A stretch of DNA of 64,000 nucleotides from Euborellia annulipes (taxonomy: Eukaryota > Arthropoda > Insecta > Dermaptera > Anisolabididae). The notes beneath the pieces were generated by a model. It ran no database searches and was not told the origin of the DNA. It saw only the letters and a program-made list of their open reading frames with translations. The DNA lies in assembly GCA_023213315.1 (NCBI GenBank), contig JAKCPI010002040.1, positions 1 through 64,000 of the forward strand, written 5' to 3'. This document shows positions 10,239-21,570 of the stretch, one piece after another. Position numbers and translations under genes: made by a program. Within the stretch, counting starts at the first letter, position 1, and every line of letters begins with the position of its first letter.

Positions 10239-11889
10239 AAAAAATTCTATATACGCCTTTGATTATAGTCTAATAAAAGATTAATTTTTCTTTAATTTTC
10301 TTTGACCAACTTGACACTCTTAATTCACAAAGAGGCAGCTGGAGAAAGAGAACTCTTTCTATAAATTGACATGTTAAATAAAGCATATATTGTGTTTTAA
10401 TTAATATAAAATATTCGAATAGGATATTATGTAGATTTATATGTCGACTGAACATTTAGGCTTAAGTGGATCTGTCTCGGTTCAGCCGTCATCGCTATAA
10501 TTTATAAACAAATTGGAATAATACGTATTTCAAGCTTGCATCAACTTGGCTCTCCAATAATTTGATGCCATTTAATCATTATGATGAATTCCTATACAAA
10601 ACTTGTTCGAAATTGTGTCGTTTATATTTTCATTTTATAGCAATTACTAAATCGAAATGGAAGTGTCGGCAAACTCCGCTATAATCCATCATCAATTATT
10701 TTCCAATTATTTTTTAATTTTAATTTTTGATTGGGGGGGGGGGAGGCATCCAGTTTGCCTAAGAAAACTTGACGCCCGTTGGGAGAAGATTGATTTTTTT
10801 AAAATTACATAACACATTTCATATCTTTATAATTGCTTGATTGTTCATCAATTTTTATTAAAAAATTTTTTTTTATAAATTCACTAGCTAGATCTTTGCG
10901 AGGATATAAGCTTTTAGATATTCTTGTTATGCTAATTTTCTTTAATTAATTGTATTTAGAATATTTAATTTCAGTTCTGTTTTTCTATTGAATTAATCTG
11001 ATCTAATATCTAATTCAAGGACAGTTCATTTTTTTTTTTAATTTAGACCTTAAAGAAATATACTTCATTAAAAATATGAAATTACTTTGAAAGTTTTCTT
11101 TTAGTAGCTAATTTGAAAGATCCAGAATATTGATAAACGGCTGGTTTTGAGATGTGATAAGATAAAACAAGGACTCAGTATACAGTTCAGTAAAATGTAT
11201 AGAATTAGTAAAGCACATTTTTTTTTAATCCCAAAAATTAAAAATGAAATTAAAGAAAAAGTAAGCATACAATCTGGCTCTCATATTGCCTGAAATGAAG
11301 ACAAGGGTGAAACTTAAATAATTATTTATTTATTTATTAAATTATAATTAAAAACCATTTAAACTCAATTTATTGTTATTTAAACTAACTGGCATCCGGT
11401 ATGGTTTTAAACTCAGGACCACTGACTCGTAGATCATGAAACAAAATCATATTTTAAATATGTTGGAATTGAGTAGGAAATTTTCTCCCCATATAAAGAA
11501 CAAATTTACACTTAGTATAATTATTTGATGGGAAACTTTACTTACCTGCACTCCCTCAACTCTAGCAATTATAAATCTACATCTACAAAATTTCCTATTA
11601 CATTTTGAAACATTCATTTATTTATAGGCCTATTCATAATTTATATATTTATATTTATATTTATCGAAATAGAACTGAAGCTACCAAAATGAATTTTGAG
11701 GTCTCCTAAATCTATTTAAGTAATTTTTGGAATGATGTCTGTGTGTCTGTGTGTATGTCTGTGGTAATTTTTTTCGACAACGAAAACTCAAAAACTATTC
11801 ATTCAATTGTTTTGAAATTTTGTACACATAAACTAAAGGTAAAGGCCAAGAAGTGAAACTTTTGGTAAACATCGGACCATTAGGGGGCG
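10239..11889. other. AT-rich DNA without genes
   Basis: Contains a G-run near 10734-10743 and T-runs. Around 11640-11890 lies a stretch with TGTCTGTGTG-type simple repeats and CTCAAAAACTATTCATTC that looks like a decayed interspersed repeat. No supported ORF. Confidence 0.4.
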
Positions 11890-12016
11890 CTCTAGAGGAG
11901 GGGGGCAATGTTTTTATCTTACATAACCTATAATTTTTTTTATATATTCAGAAACTAGACTTTTCCCGAGTAAAATGATATATAATATTTGTATCCTAAT
12001 TTGTCATAAATTTGTT
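11890..12016 (-). repeat. Inverted partner of 10132-10238
   Basis: Reverse-complement relative of 10132-10238. This copy keeps the segment GGGGGCGCTCTAGAGGAG next to the G-run, which the other copy has lost. Confidence 0.55.
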
Positions 12017-12244
12017 AAAAAATCATTTAAATTTAGCATAGCAAAATCAAAACAAATAAACAAACGCGTTGCGTTATTTCTTTGAATATTGGGTGGGCAA
12101 AGTTGTGCGCTCGGCTTAGTCCGACCCTTTATTTTATTCTTATCTTGGTAGATTGGTGCAAATTGGTAGCACTGCCGTGTGCTTAGATATTATATTATAT
12201 AATTATTATTTCACATCGGAATTATATTTGTAACGAGTGATTTT

Positions 12245-12885
12245 TGACACCACTAGACAAATGAGATATTAATTATATTAAAAATTATATTAATCAAATC
12301 TGCCACTTTTATTTTAATTATTAATACATCATCATAAAAATTTTTATAAAAAAAGATATATTTTTGTGAAATTTAATTATTTTACATTAACATATGATAA
12401 AATTATGTGATGCCTCCTAGTTATATAGGTACCTCTTTATATCAAATATTTATATATAGCTATATACAAATTGTCAAAAATTCGTTAGTTAAATATGAAA
12501 TTGCCGTCATTAATTAAAAGAGCTATTAATTTTGAAATAATTTAAAGGGGTGAATTTAACATTAAACCCGAGAGAGATAGGGAGAGGGGTAGAGGGGGGG
12601 GGGGAGAGGAGCCATGAAAACAAACAAGAGTGGGAAGAGAATAATATTATATTACCAGCAGCGATCCAATTTATTCTCTCAACAACAAAACGTCTCTCAG
12701 TTTCTCTTTTGTCATTCTTGAAAAACTTTCTTTTAAATATGTTAAAAAGACATCAAATACCAGCAAAGAAAATTAACTAAAATGAAAATAAGAGAAAGTA
12801 TAATTTCTCCTTTTTTTTTCTTTTGTCTTTGTGTATTAAAAAAAAAAAAAATAATAATAAATAATGAAGGATTATATAAATTATA
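12245..12885 (+). repeat. Direct duplication, copy 1 (641 bp)
   Basis: Almost identical to 13377-14013, differing mainly in the length of a G-run inside AGGGAGAGGGG...GAGGAGCC. Both start TGACACCACTAGACAAATG and end ATATAAATTATA. The offset is 1132 bp. It lacks TG...CA termini and so is not an LTR pair. A short plus-strand frame across it is not conserved as a frame in copy 2 because of the G-run change. Confidence 0.85.
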
Positions 12886-13010
12886 CTAGCCGCGAGGTTC
12901 GCCTTCGGCGAACCTGCGCTAGCAGGGGGCTTCGCCCCCTGGACCCCCAAGCTCGCCTCCCGGCGAGCAATTGCCCGCCTTCGGCGGGCAAGTTTCTTGG
13001 TCGTTGAGAG
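12886..13010 (-). mobile_element. Helitron 3' terminus (minus strand) with GC hairpins
   Basis: On the minus strand this ends with a GC hairpin (AGGTTCGCC-GAA-GGCGAACCT), then CGCGGCTAG, abutting a T: the CTAG|T 3' end with subterminal hairpin typical of Helitrons. Further GC-rich palindromes follow (GGGGGCTTCGCCCCC, GCCCGCCTTCGGCGGGC). Copy 2 of the flanking duplication shows the uninterrupted site TATA|TTACTAG, an A|T junction. The 5' TC end was not found, so the element is truncated or joined to other DNA. Confidence 0.65.
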
Positions 13011-13214
13011 ATGGTTGAAAGAAGAAAGCAAAAAAGTTTTTTAACTAGAGTGAAAATTTGGCGGTTTGATTGACTTCTCTTTACTGGTTTTTACTAACAA
13101 TTGTAAGATTCGGAGCAGAGAACCCACACGACGATTACATACAGTAATATTAAATAAATTAGAAAAATTTCAGTTCCCTCTGCAAGACTTTTTATACGGC
13201 GGCAATAAAAAAGT

Positions 13215-13375
13215 ATTTGGTATCTCGAATTTCAGATACCAATTACTAAAAAATGTAACGAAATACAAGATAGCAATTATTTTGCCTATGCTGTAACGAG
13301 ATACAAAATACCAATTAATATTGTATTTGGTATCTTGTATTTCAAATACATGTAACTGATTAACGCCCATCCCTG
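13215..13375 (-). mobile_element. hAT-like terminal fragment
   Basis: On the minus strand it begins CAGGGATGGGCGTTAATCAG and continues with repeated GTATTTGAAATACAAGATACC-like blocks, a familiar pattern of hAT ends. It directly abuts duplication copy 2. No matching opposite terminus or 8-bp duplication was found. Confidence 0.4.
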
Positions 13376-13376
13376 A

Positions 13377-14013
13377 TGACACCACTAGACAAATGAGATA
13401 TTAATTATATTAAAAATTATATTAATCAAATCTGCCACTTTTATTTTAATTATTAATACATCATCATAAAAATTTTTATAAAAAAAGATATATTTTTGTG
13501 AAATTTAATTATTTTACATTAACATATGATAAAATTATGTGATGCCTCCTAGTTATATAGGTACCTCTTTATATCAAATATTTATATATAGCTATATACA
13601 AATTGTCAAAAATTCGTTAGTTAAATATGAAATTGCCGTCATTAATTAAAAGAGCTATTAATTTTGAAATAATTTAAAGGGGTGAATTTAACATTAAACC
13701 CGAGAGAGATAGGGAGAGGGGGTAGAGGGGGGGGAGGAGCCATGAAAACAAACAAGAGTGGGAAGAGAATAATATTATATTACCAGCAGCGATCCAATTT
13801 ATTCTCTCAACAACAAAACGTCTCTCAGTTTCTCTTTTGTCATTCTTGAAAAACTTTCTTTTAAATATGTTAAAAAGACATCAAATACCAGCAAAGAAAA
13901 TTAACTAAAATGAAAATAAGAGAAAGTATAATTTCTCCTTTTTTTTTCTTTTGTCTTTGTGTATTAAAAAAAAAAAAAATAATAATAAATAATGAAGGAT
14001 TATATAAATTATA
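13377..14013 (+). repeat. Direct duplication, copy 2 (637 bp)
   Basis: Repeat of 12245-12885. Its right edge continues into TTACTAGTATAC and thus preserves the site at which the Helitron end sits in copy 1. Confidence 0.85.
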
Positions 14014-14068
14014 TTACTAGTATACTACTCGTTGTCTAGCTCCCAGGCGTTCCAAATGATTTAAAAAT

Positions 14069-14103
14069 CTGGTGTGATTGGTCGCACAGCACACAACTTT
14101 CTC
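14069..14103 (+). repeat. Partial R1 hairpin
   Basis: AAATCTGGTGTGATTGGTCG followed by CACAGCACACAACTTTCTCT matches the first arm of the R1 hairpin and then stops. Confidence 0.6.
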
Positions 14104-14780
14104 TCAATATAAATACTTGCTAGGGATTTATCCTTATTTTGACATTCGCACGAGTTATTAACAATCTACATTATTAATTGGCTATTAACCAAAATATATA
14201 TATATATACATATATATATATATCGACTATATACCAACAAATTCGATCGGGAAATTGGAAAAGGCCTTTTTTTTATCAAAGTAACGCCTTGGAGACATGC
14301 ATTTATTTTGGAGACAAATGTACCATAAGCGTAGCCAGAAATTTTTGATGGGGAGAGGGGGGAGGGGGGTTTCAAGAAAATTTTTTAAACATTTGAAAAA
14401 TTTAAGATTATTTTAGGGTATTTAGGCCTATAAATCATTTTGTTTTTTTTTTTTTTTTAGCTAGAGTAAATTATTATATTTATTTTACTTTCTCTTACCC
14501 TGTATGAAATATAATTTGTATTATAAAGCTTAAATATCTAGTCATGGTTTGGGTTCCATGGGGGGGGGGCCCTTGCGGGGGGGCTATCTTGCGGTTTTTT
14601 TATTTTTTGTTATTGTACAACGATCTCTAAGCTCACCCATTGACCTAATAACCTTTTGACAGACAATTGATCAGTCGAACGATTAAAAATTCGAGACTTA
14701 ACAATTTATTAAAAATAATCGCGAGTTATTTATTAGACATTAACTATCTTAAGTACTTGAAAAGTGTAGTTAAAATAAAA

Positions 14781-14811
<31 letters not shown>

Positions 14812-15064
14812 GAAAGGGAAATTTTATTGAGAAGTTTTGTTAAAAATGGAATGCTCCGATTCAATATATATAAAACTCCCATTAAAAGTTTTGATATAAC
14901 TTTACATTAGGACTACAGAGAATTAAGGGTCTCAGCATCCCAAATGATTCTAAAAGTTGAAAAATAAGCATCACATATTCAGGGGCTTGTTGGCACGCCT
15001 CAGAGGACGGCCTCTTAGGATACCTTTTTTTTAAGTAGTTTTTTTTTTAAGTAGTAATGCATTC
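14104..15064. other. AT-rich DNA with G-runs
   Basis: Contains TA microsatellites near 14196-14222 and 14780-14800. Around 14330-14365 GCGTAGCCAGAAATTTTTGA with a G-rich tail resembles a hAT MITE end, without a found partner. No gene. Confidence 0.35.
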
Positions 15065-15215
15065 ATGTCAGAGTTTTGATTGAAATACACGTTCGGAGGC
15101 CCTCTGAATCCAAAAAAGTGGATCCCGCAAAATTGTCTGTCGACATCGAATTTTTGACATTAAATCAATATTTTCTCTCCATATATTATATATAAAGGTA
15201 AGAGAAAGTAAAAAA
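15065..15215 (-). repeat. R1 fragment
   Basis: Read on the minus strand it starts at the TTTTTACTTTCTCTTACC end of R1 and runs into the ATGTCAAAAATTCGATGTCG region, then degrades. Confidence 0.55.
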
Positions 15216-15890
15216 CACAAAAATGAAAAATTTGGTTCTTTCTCGCTTCACATTCTTGGAATTTTATTGCTAAAGATTTTCATTTTAGTGAATCCTTATT
15301 GCTTTTCTTATTAATGAGATGAAAACACCTTTTTTGGTATTTTATATACGCATATTTTTCTATGGAAATTCGAGGCTCGTTAATATTTTATTTTTAAAGA
15401 AAATATCGAGATAGAAAAACAACTCTTTGTTTTTGGATATTGACATCATTTCATTCATAAGCCTGTTTCAACATTAAGAAAATGGTTTTTCAAAATCTCA
15501 CGGCTCAAAATAATATCCCTATCCTCTTTTTTTAAAAACTTATAAAAATAAAAGTAAAAGAAGAAAAAAAATTGGTATTTTTTTATCGCCTCATCTATTT
15601 TGATCCAAATAGATGGATGGATGGATTTTTTAAAGCGATATGAGATGCAAGGCAGAGAGAGAGGGATTGCGAGGACATGATTAAGCCCGTGGAGCGTGAA
15701 TTGACACGTGTTGGCGAGATTAGGGAGTTGCGTTGCTCTCAGAGGCTGCATCGTTCATGGATGCAAACGCTCATGTCGTGCTCGCCTCCTGCTCTAATTG
15801 CTTGTAGCGGCCTCTGTGGTTTGTGGTCAACACACACACACTCTACGCGGTCTTTTTCTTTTTCAGTCCTCAGTTGAGACAGAGACATTA
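15216..15890. other. No gene recognised
   Basis: Mixed A/T-rich DNA. 15660-15860 is more GC-balanced and includes an ACACACAC tract, but has no recognisable coding signal. Confidence 0.35.
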
Positions 15891-16177
15891 AGGTCGATTC
15901 ACGTCACTTTCCAGAATCGTCAGTCTCACTGTAGTCACCTTACCGTCAAAAAATAATTTCTTCTCAACGATATTTTTTTGTTTTGACTGACGAGTTTTAT
16001 CATTGTTTGGAAAAAAATCTGTGGCTGGTCGCACAGTACAAAACTTTCTCTTACCTTCGATATTCGAAAGTTGTTTTCTGTGCTTGTCACACCAGTTCTC
16101 CTATCTTTCCTATGAAATACGAGAATAAAATGTGCTTAACAAGATTTCAAGGGCAAAATGAGAATATACATTTTAAA

Positions 16178-16866
16178 AATCTGGTGTGACTGGCGCACAG
16201 CACACAACTTTCTCTTACCTTCGGTAATCGAAAGTTGTGTACTGTGCTTGTCACACCAGATTTTTTGTGTCGACATGTATTTAGTTCCCGGCAGTAGGGA
16301 ATATTTGAATTCAGATGTAAAATTTATAAGTATGGAAAAGTATTTATATTTTGTAACCATGACAACCATTTCTCCTATCTTTCCTATGAAGCACAAGAGT
16401 AAAGTGTGCTTCAAACAATTTTGAGGGCAAAACGAGAATATACATTTGAAAGTGCATCTAAAAAATAATTGATTTTTGAATTTTAATCAAAATCGTTAGA
16501 GCGAATTTTGAGAAAATCGAAAAAAACTGAAAAAGTACATCAGTAAAGTACTAGTACTCTTTGGCCGATTTTGATTAAAAGCTATTTTTCCGGTCCCGGG
16601 GGTGTTTAACTTAAATATAAAATTTCAGCCTCATAGCTCAATTCCTTCATGCTTAAAAGTGAACACAGACACACACACACACACACACCCACCCACCCAC
16701 CCACCCACCCACAGACAGACCATGTCGCGAAAACCACTTTTTTGGATTCAGGGGACCTCAAAACGTGAAGATCCATCAAAATCTCGACATCGAATTTTTG
16801 ACATGAATCCAATACTTTCTCTCTCTATATATATTACATATATACATAGGTAAGAGAAAGTAAAAA
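16178..16866 (-). repeat. R1 copy B, about full length
   Basis: Best preserved R1 copy. The left end is the 90-bp hairpin (AATCTGGTGTGAC...GTCACACCAGATT). The body includes AAAGTACTAGTACT, CGATTTTGATTAAAAG and a CA/CCCA/CAGA simple-repeat block at 16667-16719. The right end is CTTTCTCTCTATATATA...GGTAAGAGAAAGT. Both ends carry the word GGTAAGAGAAAGT or its complement. No ORF worth calling, so it is non-autonomous. Superfamily unknown. Confidence 0.7.
16667..16719 (+). repeat. Simple repeat (CA)n(CCCA)n(CAGA)n inside R1
   Basis: Compound microsatellite at the position where other R1 copies carry short CAGACAGACC or TGTCTGTCTG tracts, so it is an expansion of a family feature. Confidence 0.8.
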
Positions 16867-17690
16867 GCATTTAAAAAATAATTGATTTATGAATTTTAAT
16901 CAAAATCGTTTGAGCACTTTTGAGAAAATCGAAAAAAAAAAAACTGAAAAGTATTATACATCAGTAAATTACTAGTACTTTTTGGCCGATTTTGATTAAA
17001 AGCTTATTTTCACGCCTCAGGGGGGTGACTAACTTAAATAAAAAATTTCAACCTCCAAGCTTCAAGATTTAAATTGAACACAGACAGACAGACAGACCAT
17101 GTTGCGAAAACCACTTTTTGGTCTCAGTGGACCTCAAATCGTGTATATCCATCAAAATCTTTATATCGAATTTTTGACATGAATCCACTTTATATATATT
17201 AACACATATAGGTAAGAGAAAGGAAAATGACTGAATAGAGTCAAAAAACCTACAGGTAGATGGGAAAAGCCGGTATTTTGACTGAGACTGGCCGATGACG
17301 GTCTGATTCGGATCGGTGACGTGACTGTTTGGCCTGTGACGGGACTGATGTGTGCGAATCGACCTTTACCCGCCAGATCCAATAAGAACATGGTGATTTA
17401 TAAACTTTAACGAATTAGAAATAGAGCTAAAAATTACTAAAGTTTTTATTATTATACAAACAAATTATAAAATCACAAAAGAAACAAAATAAATTAATTA
17501 GATCTCACAAGGGGAGGGCACGACCTTGGGATTTCATTTTGGGATGAAACTTCGGCTGATGATTGTAGACCGTTAGGGGGATCACCCCTTGAAATAGTAA
17601 CGCGCAACGCTCAATAGTTTCGGAGAAAATGGCGTTTAAAAATTCAAAGTCCGCTTATATACTAGTTAGGCTTTTTATTTGACAATGGCG

Positions 17691-17760
17691 ACAATAGTCT
17701 AGTAGGTAGAGTGTCTACCTATCAAATGGGCGCTTGGGGTTCGAATCCCGCCTCGACTTA
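17691..17760 (+). other. tRNA-like sequence with A and B boxes (left arm)
   Basis: TAGTCTAGTAGGTAGAGTG resembles an A box and GGGGTTCGAATCCCG contains a perfect B box. The acceptor and anticodon stems do not pair well, so this is a tRNA relic or SINE head, not a functional tRNA gene. Confidence 0.6.
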
Positions 17761-18318
17761 TTTTTTTTTATTAAATTATTTATTTTATTGTTTTTACAAT
17801 TAAATAAATTTATTATTTAATATTATAGATTAATTTATTAATAGAGAAATTTTTGTGAACGTAAATGATGTTTGTTTGTTTTCCAACTGATCTTTTAAAA
17901 AATAATTCATTGTTCTTGTAAAAATTATTCCGCTTTCATTAATTGTGCTAGATACCGAAAAATTTTTGTTTTAAATGTTTTTATGATGATTATCATTCAG
18001 TCTCACGTTTGTAATAAAAAAGTATAATGTATAAATGCTTATAATGTAAAATCAAGAAATAAGATTGAAAATTTTTACTTATTAATAGCCTAAATTATAG
18101 TATTTTGAATAATAGTTTATTAAATAATAGTGTATTTATTTGGTAGTTATTTAAAATATTACTATTGAATATAATTAAATTATGATTTAAAATTTAGTCT
18201 TTTTTTGTTAGCAAAATAACACTATAGTTATTTATTAATAAATAATTTTTAATATTAAATAATAAATTTATTTAATTGTAAAAATAATAAAATAAATAAT
18301 TAAATAAAAAAAAAAAAA

Positions 18319-18390
18319 TAAGTCGAGGCGAGATTCGAACCCCAAGCGCCCATTTGGTAGGTGGGCACGCTACCTACTAGACTATTGTCA
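18319..18390 (-). other. tRNA-like sequence with A and B boxes (right arm)
   Basis: Inverted copy of 17691-17760 with a few substitutions. The B-box core TTCGAATC is kept on the minus strand. The two internal promoters would point toward the element centre. Confidence 0.6.
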
Positions 18391-18570
18391 CCATTGTCAT
18401 ATAAAAAGCCTAACTAGTATATAAGCGGACTTTGAATTTTTAAACGTCATTTTCTCCGAAACTATTGAGCGTTGCGCGTTACTATTTCAAGGGGTGAACC
18501 CCCTAAAGGTCTACAATCATCACCCGAAGTTTCATCCCAAAATGAAATCCCAAGGTGGCCCTCCCCTTGT

Positions 18571-20896
18571 CAGTGCTGAATTTAAAATACACTTCGGATT
18601 TGAGTTTAAAATTAAATTTTTTCTTCTTGAGTAGCTAAGAAAATATTATTTGATCTCCGTTTTGAATTCCGGATATTTAATTCTATTTAACTAAGTTATA
18701 TATTTCTCTTTGTTGTTTCAGGTGAGCATCTACATTTTTTCCTGAATTTGGACAAGCAAGAAAAATGATATTTTTGTAAGTTGAATCTACTCGTATTATT
18801 TTTTATTAGAAGATTTTGGGGTTAACTACGACCTGCGCCGTTATTCAATCATATTCTTACCTTAACTAGAACTAAAAAGGTTCAATCAAAAGTCCTAGTC
18901 AACTAGCTTATCTGAGGGATAATTATTATTATTAGTGAAGCAAGTGGCCCTTATTCTCGTCATCCTTAATTAGTAAAACTTCTGATTAACTATCAATCTT
19001 CTTTGGTCCCTTAGCCTCTCGAAATTGGAACAATTTTCCTGCCGATATTTTTCCTCAAACCTACGGATCTTCAATTATTAAATTGAACTTCACCAAAAAT
19101 ATCCTATCCGAGTTCATTGCCTTGCAATTGTTTCGGTCGCCGATTGCAACCTTTTTCAAAACAGTTAATTGTTTTTTTTTTTTTTTTTTTTGTTTTTTTT
19201 TTTAGATACTCTTTTATAATTCGGGAGTATTGCATAAATACAATTTCAAATTCCTAGCTTAACGAGCGTTCTAGAAACAAACTCGTAAAGCGCAACACTC
19301 GTTATTCGAAACATTTTTTCTCATATGAATTATTGTAAAATACGATAATGCGTCGTTCCATGTCGAAAAAATACTCACAAAATGTTATGTATACCTTGTA
19401 TGTATGAATGTTCTACTCCATATATATAGGTATAATTGATCTATCATGGGGGTTTTCTTATTCGTTCTATCAAAAACATTTGAAATTCTAATTATACAAT
19501 ACTTTTCCTTTTTTTTTTAAATTAACTGTCCTGAATAAATAAAGAACAAAAAGTCGAGTTATAACAACTAACAAGTTTCTTTTCCTATAGAATTAATTAC
19601 CTAGCTACATAAGCTTATTATTATGTGATTTATAAGTAGAAAGGTAAACATTTCAACTTTTTCATTGATTAAAATAGCGTAAATTATCTATCTAATTATA
19701 TGAAACAAATTACATTTAAATCTGACCATCAAAGTGAACAAAGCTTTTATACACCCAGCCATCCTCTATATATTCTTATTTTGATTAATTAAACGGTCTA
19801 TATACAATTATATTAATTAAATTTATATATATATATATTATATATATAATTGTTAAAGATAATTTGATGAATATATTAAACCTCGCAATAAAGAGAGAGA
19901 GGGGGAGGAATGTCAAAGATTATATTCATGTAAATAGCTCTTTGATTTCAACAAATAGCATTCAAAATTGTTTAATATACGATTTTAGAGATTTATGTTT
20001 CCTTTGGTCTCGATTTATGGTGAGAAAAGAAGTAATCCTTCATCTTTTTTAGCCTTTGACATTTCTACGCCTTCTTCTCGACACATTCATGTCATTTGCG
20101 ATTCTTAAAAAAAAAAATAAATAAATAATAATATAAAAAATACAAAGACGATTTCTCAAAATTAGATTAGCAGCATATTGTTCTTATTCCATCAAATTAT
20201 TAAATATTTTTTTTCTTTTTTTTTATTTCTTCTATTTCTTCTTCAAACAAATCTTCGAGCGAAAGAACCACCGATTCATTGGACATTTGTCAAGAGTATC
20301 TTTCAATATTTATTCAACAAAACTAGAATTCCAAGATTCTTGTTACGTTATCATTCTTTGTCAATAAACTTTTTTTTTTTTTTTGATAGAGGGGAAAATA
20401 ATTTATCGCTGGTTAAATGAAATATTGATTTATTTACAAGATAAAAAAAAAAAAAAAACAATTATTGACATAAATAAAATAAATAAATAAAATAATATAC
20501 TTTTAATTCCTTTAGATATGGTAGCTTTCTTTAGCTTCTTCTCTTCAAATTTTGTCTGTTTTACTGTTGTAATATTGTAAATATTGGTTTATAAACTCAA
20601 AGAACCCCTTGAAAAAGCACAGATTTGAAATTAAATAAAAATCGTTGAACTCATTTCAGTTGTCACAATTTGACGACATGAAAAATCACTCCTTTCTTAT
20701 TATTCACCCCAACAAACTTTAATAATGTTGTATGTATAGGCAAGAGAAAGTAAAAATATCTAACATAAAAATAGTTTTCTCTAACAAGATACTGGCCCAA
20801 TAAATTTTTTTTAATGATGTGTTTTACCACGGTTAGTTCCTTCAATTTTTGAAGAGATCCTGTATGGCCAATACAGTGAACCCTTTTTATTCTTTA
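18571..20896. other. AT-rich DNA with one pogo-like terminal fragment
   Basis: No gene. 19255-19312 (CTAGCTTAACGAGCG...CACTCGTTATTCGAAAC) is a remnant of the terminus of the same pogo-like family as 7379-8652. T-runs of 18 or more near 19171-19190 and A-runs near 20443 are the other features. Confidence 0.5.
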
Positions 20897-21454
20897 CTAG
20901 TCGCAAAGCCCGCCTTAGGCGGGCTTTCCGCCTAGCCAGGGGGCTGCGCCCCTGGACCCCTTGCTCGCCTTCGGCAAGCAAGTTTATTCCCAATTTGGGA
21001 TATTTCTTGTTGCAATGCAAGTGTTAAGATGTTAAGGAAGGATCTTATATTCAAGCGAGGCGAGGGTACCGATTGGGAACAGCACAAAAGGGTCTGTTTA
21101 TGACTGTTTAAAGGGTCAGTCACCTGAGTCCTCTCTTCGTTTTTCAACTGCTGCGTAGCCCCCACCCCAGCCCATAGTCAGGTAGGAAGCTGGTTCACAC
21201 AGCATAAGGGACGCTCTCTAATTTCTAGCCAACTTGTTGATTTTGTGTTCCCATATTGAAGAAATTTGATTATAATTAATGTTCCAAAATATTTAAGAGA
21301 TTCAAATTATTACTACGTTACTCCCAGAGCCATGTATTATAGGTGTATTTAATTTCAAATGGATTCATTGAAAATTGTGGATTTCTATAGAACATATACA
21401 TACATATTCACATACATACATACATTTTTCCCATTTCATTTTTATATATATAGA
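20897..21454 (-). mobile_element. Non-autonomous Helitron, 558 bp
   Basis: Both ends are recognisable on the minus strand. The 5' end TCTATATATATAAAAATGAA starts after an A (base 21455 is T on the plus strand). The 3' end has a hairpin AAGCCCGCC-TAA-GGCGGGCTT followed by TGCGACTAG abutting T (20896 is A on the plus strand). That is the A|TC...CTAG|T arrangement of Helitrons, without a target duplication. Next to the 3' end are further GC palindromes shared with 12886-13010 and 62726-62855. No Rep/helicase ORF is present. Confidence 0.78.
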
Positions 21455-21570
21455 TTACCCAAGCCCATCCGCCTTTCAGCGAACTCTTATATCTCTTTAT
21501 TATTCAAACAGTTGTTTATTATCATTTCTGTTTTTGAGATTTGCATTTAGCAAACAAATTTATTGTTAAA

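Larger units (their letters stand above)
16013..17227 (-). repeat. R1 copy A, split by copy B
   Basis: The hairpin end lies at 16013-16100 and the body resumes at 16867, reaching GGTAAGAGAAAGG near 17227. The interruption (16178-16866) is a second R1 copy. The two halves join inside the block that reads ATACATTTTAAA...GCATTTAAAAAATAATTG. Confidence 0.65.
15891..17365. mobile_element. Harbinger-like element (TTA target), expanded by nested repeats
   Basis: AGGTCGATTC at 15891-15900 and its complement GAATCGACCT at 17356-17365 form inverted termini, each flanked outside by TTA (15888-15890 and 17366-17368). The TTA duplication fits PIF/Harbinger-type insertion. Subterminal sequence is rich in GTCACGTCAC and GACTGA-like words at both ends. 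Most of the interior (about 16013-17227) is R1 sequence, so the original element was only a few hundred bp. Confidence 0.6.
17508..18570. mobile_element. Foldback element with tRNA-like sequence in both arms
   Basis: Left end ACAAGGGGAGGGC and right end GCCCTCCCCTTGT open two arms of roughly 320 bp that are reverse complements with few differences. The arms enclose an AT-rich centre of about 400 bp. TCA flanks both ends (17505-17507 and 18570-18572, sharing one base), a possible 3-bp duplication. Each arm contains a tRNA-like block. No protein is encoded. Alternatives are a long-TIR DNA transposon that acquired a tRNA-derived segment, or two head-to-head SINEs. Confidence 0.75.

Noticed and set aside
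12245..14013. Interpreting the 0.64-kb direct repeats as LTRs
   Set aside because: No TG...CA ends, no primer site, and the 490 bp between them are Helitron and hAT ends.
17691..17760. A functional tRNA gene
   Set aside because: A and B boxes are good but acceptor and anticodon stems do not pair, and it is mirrored in the opposite arm.
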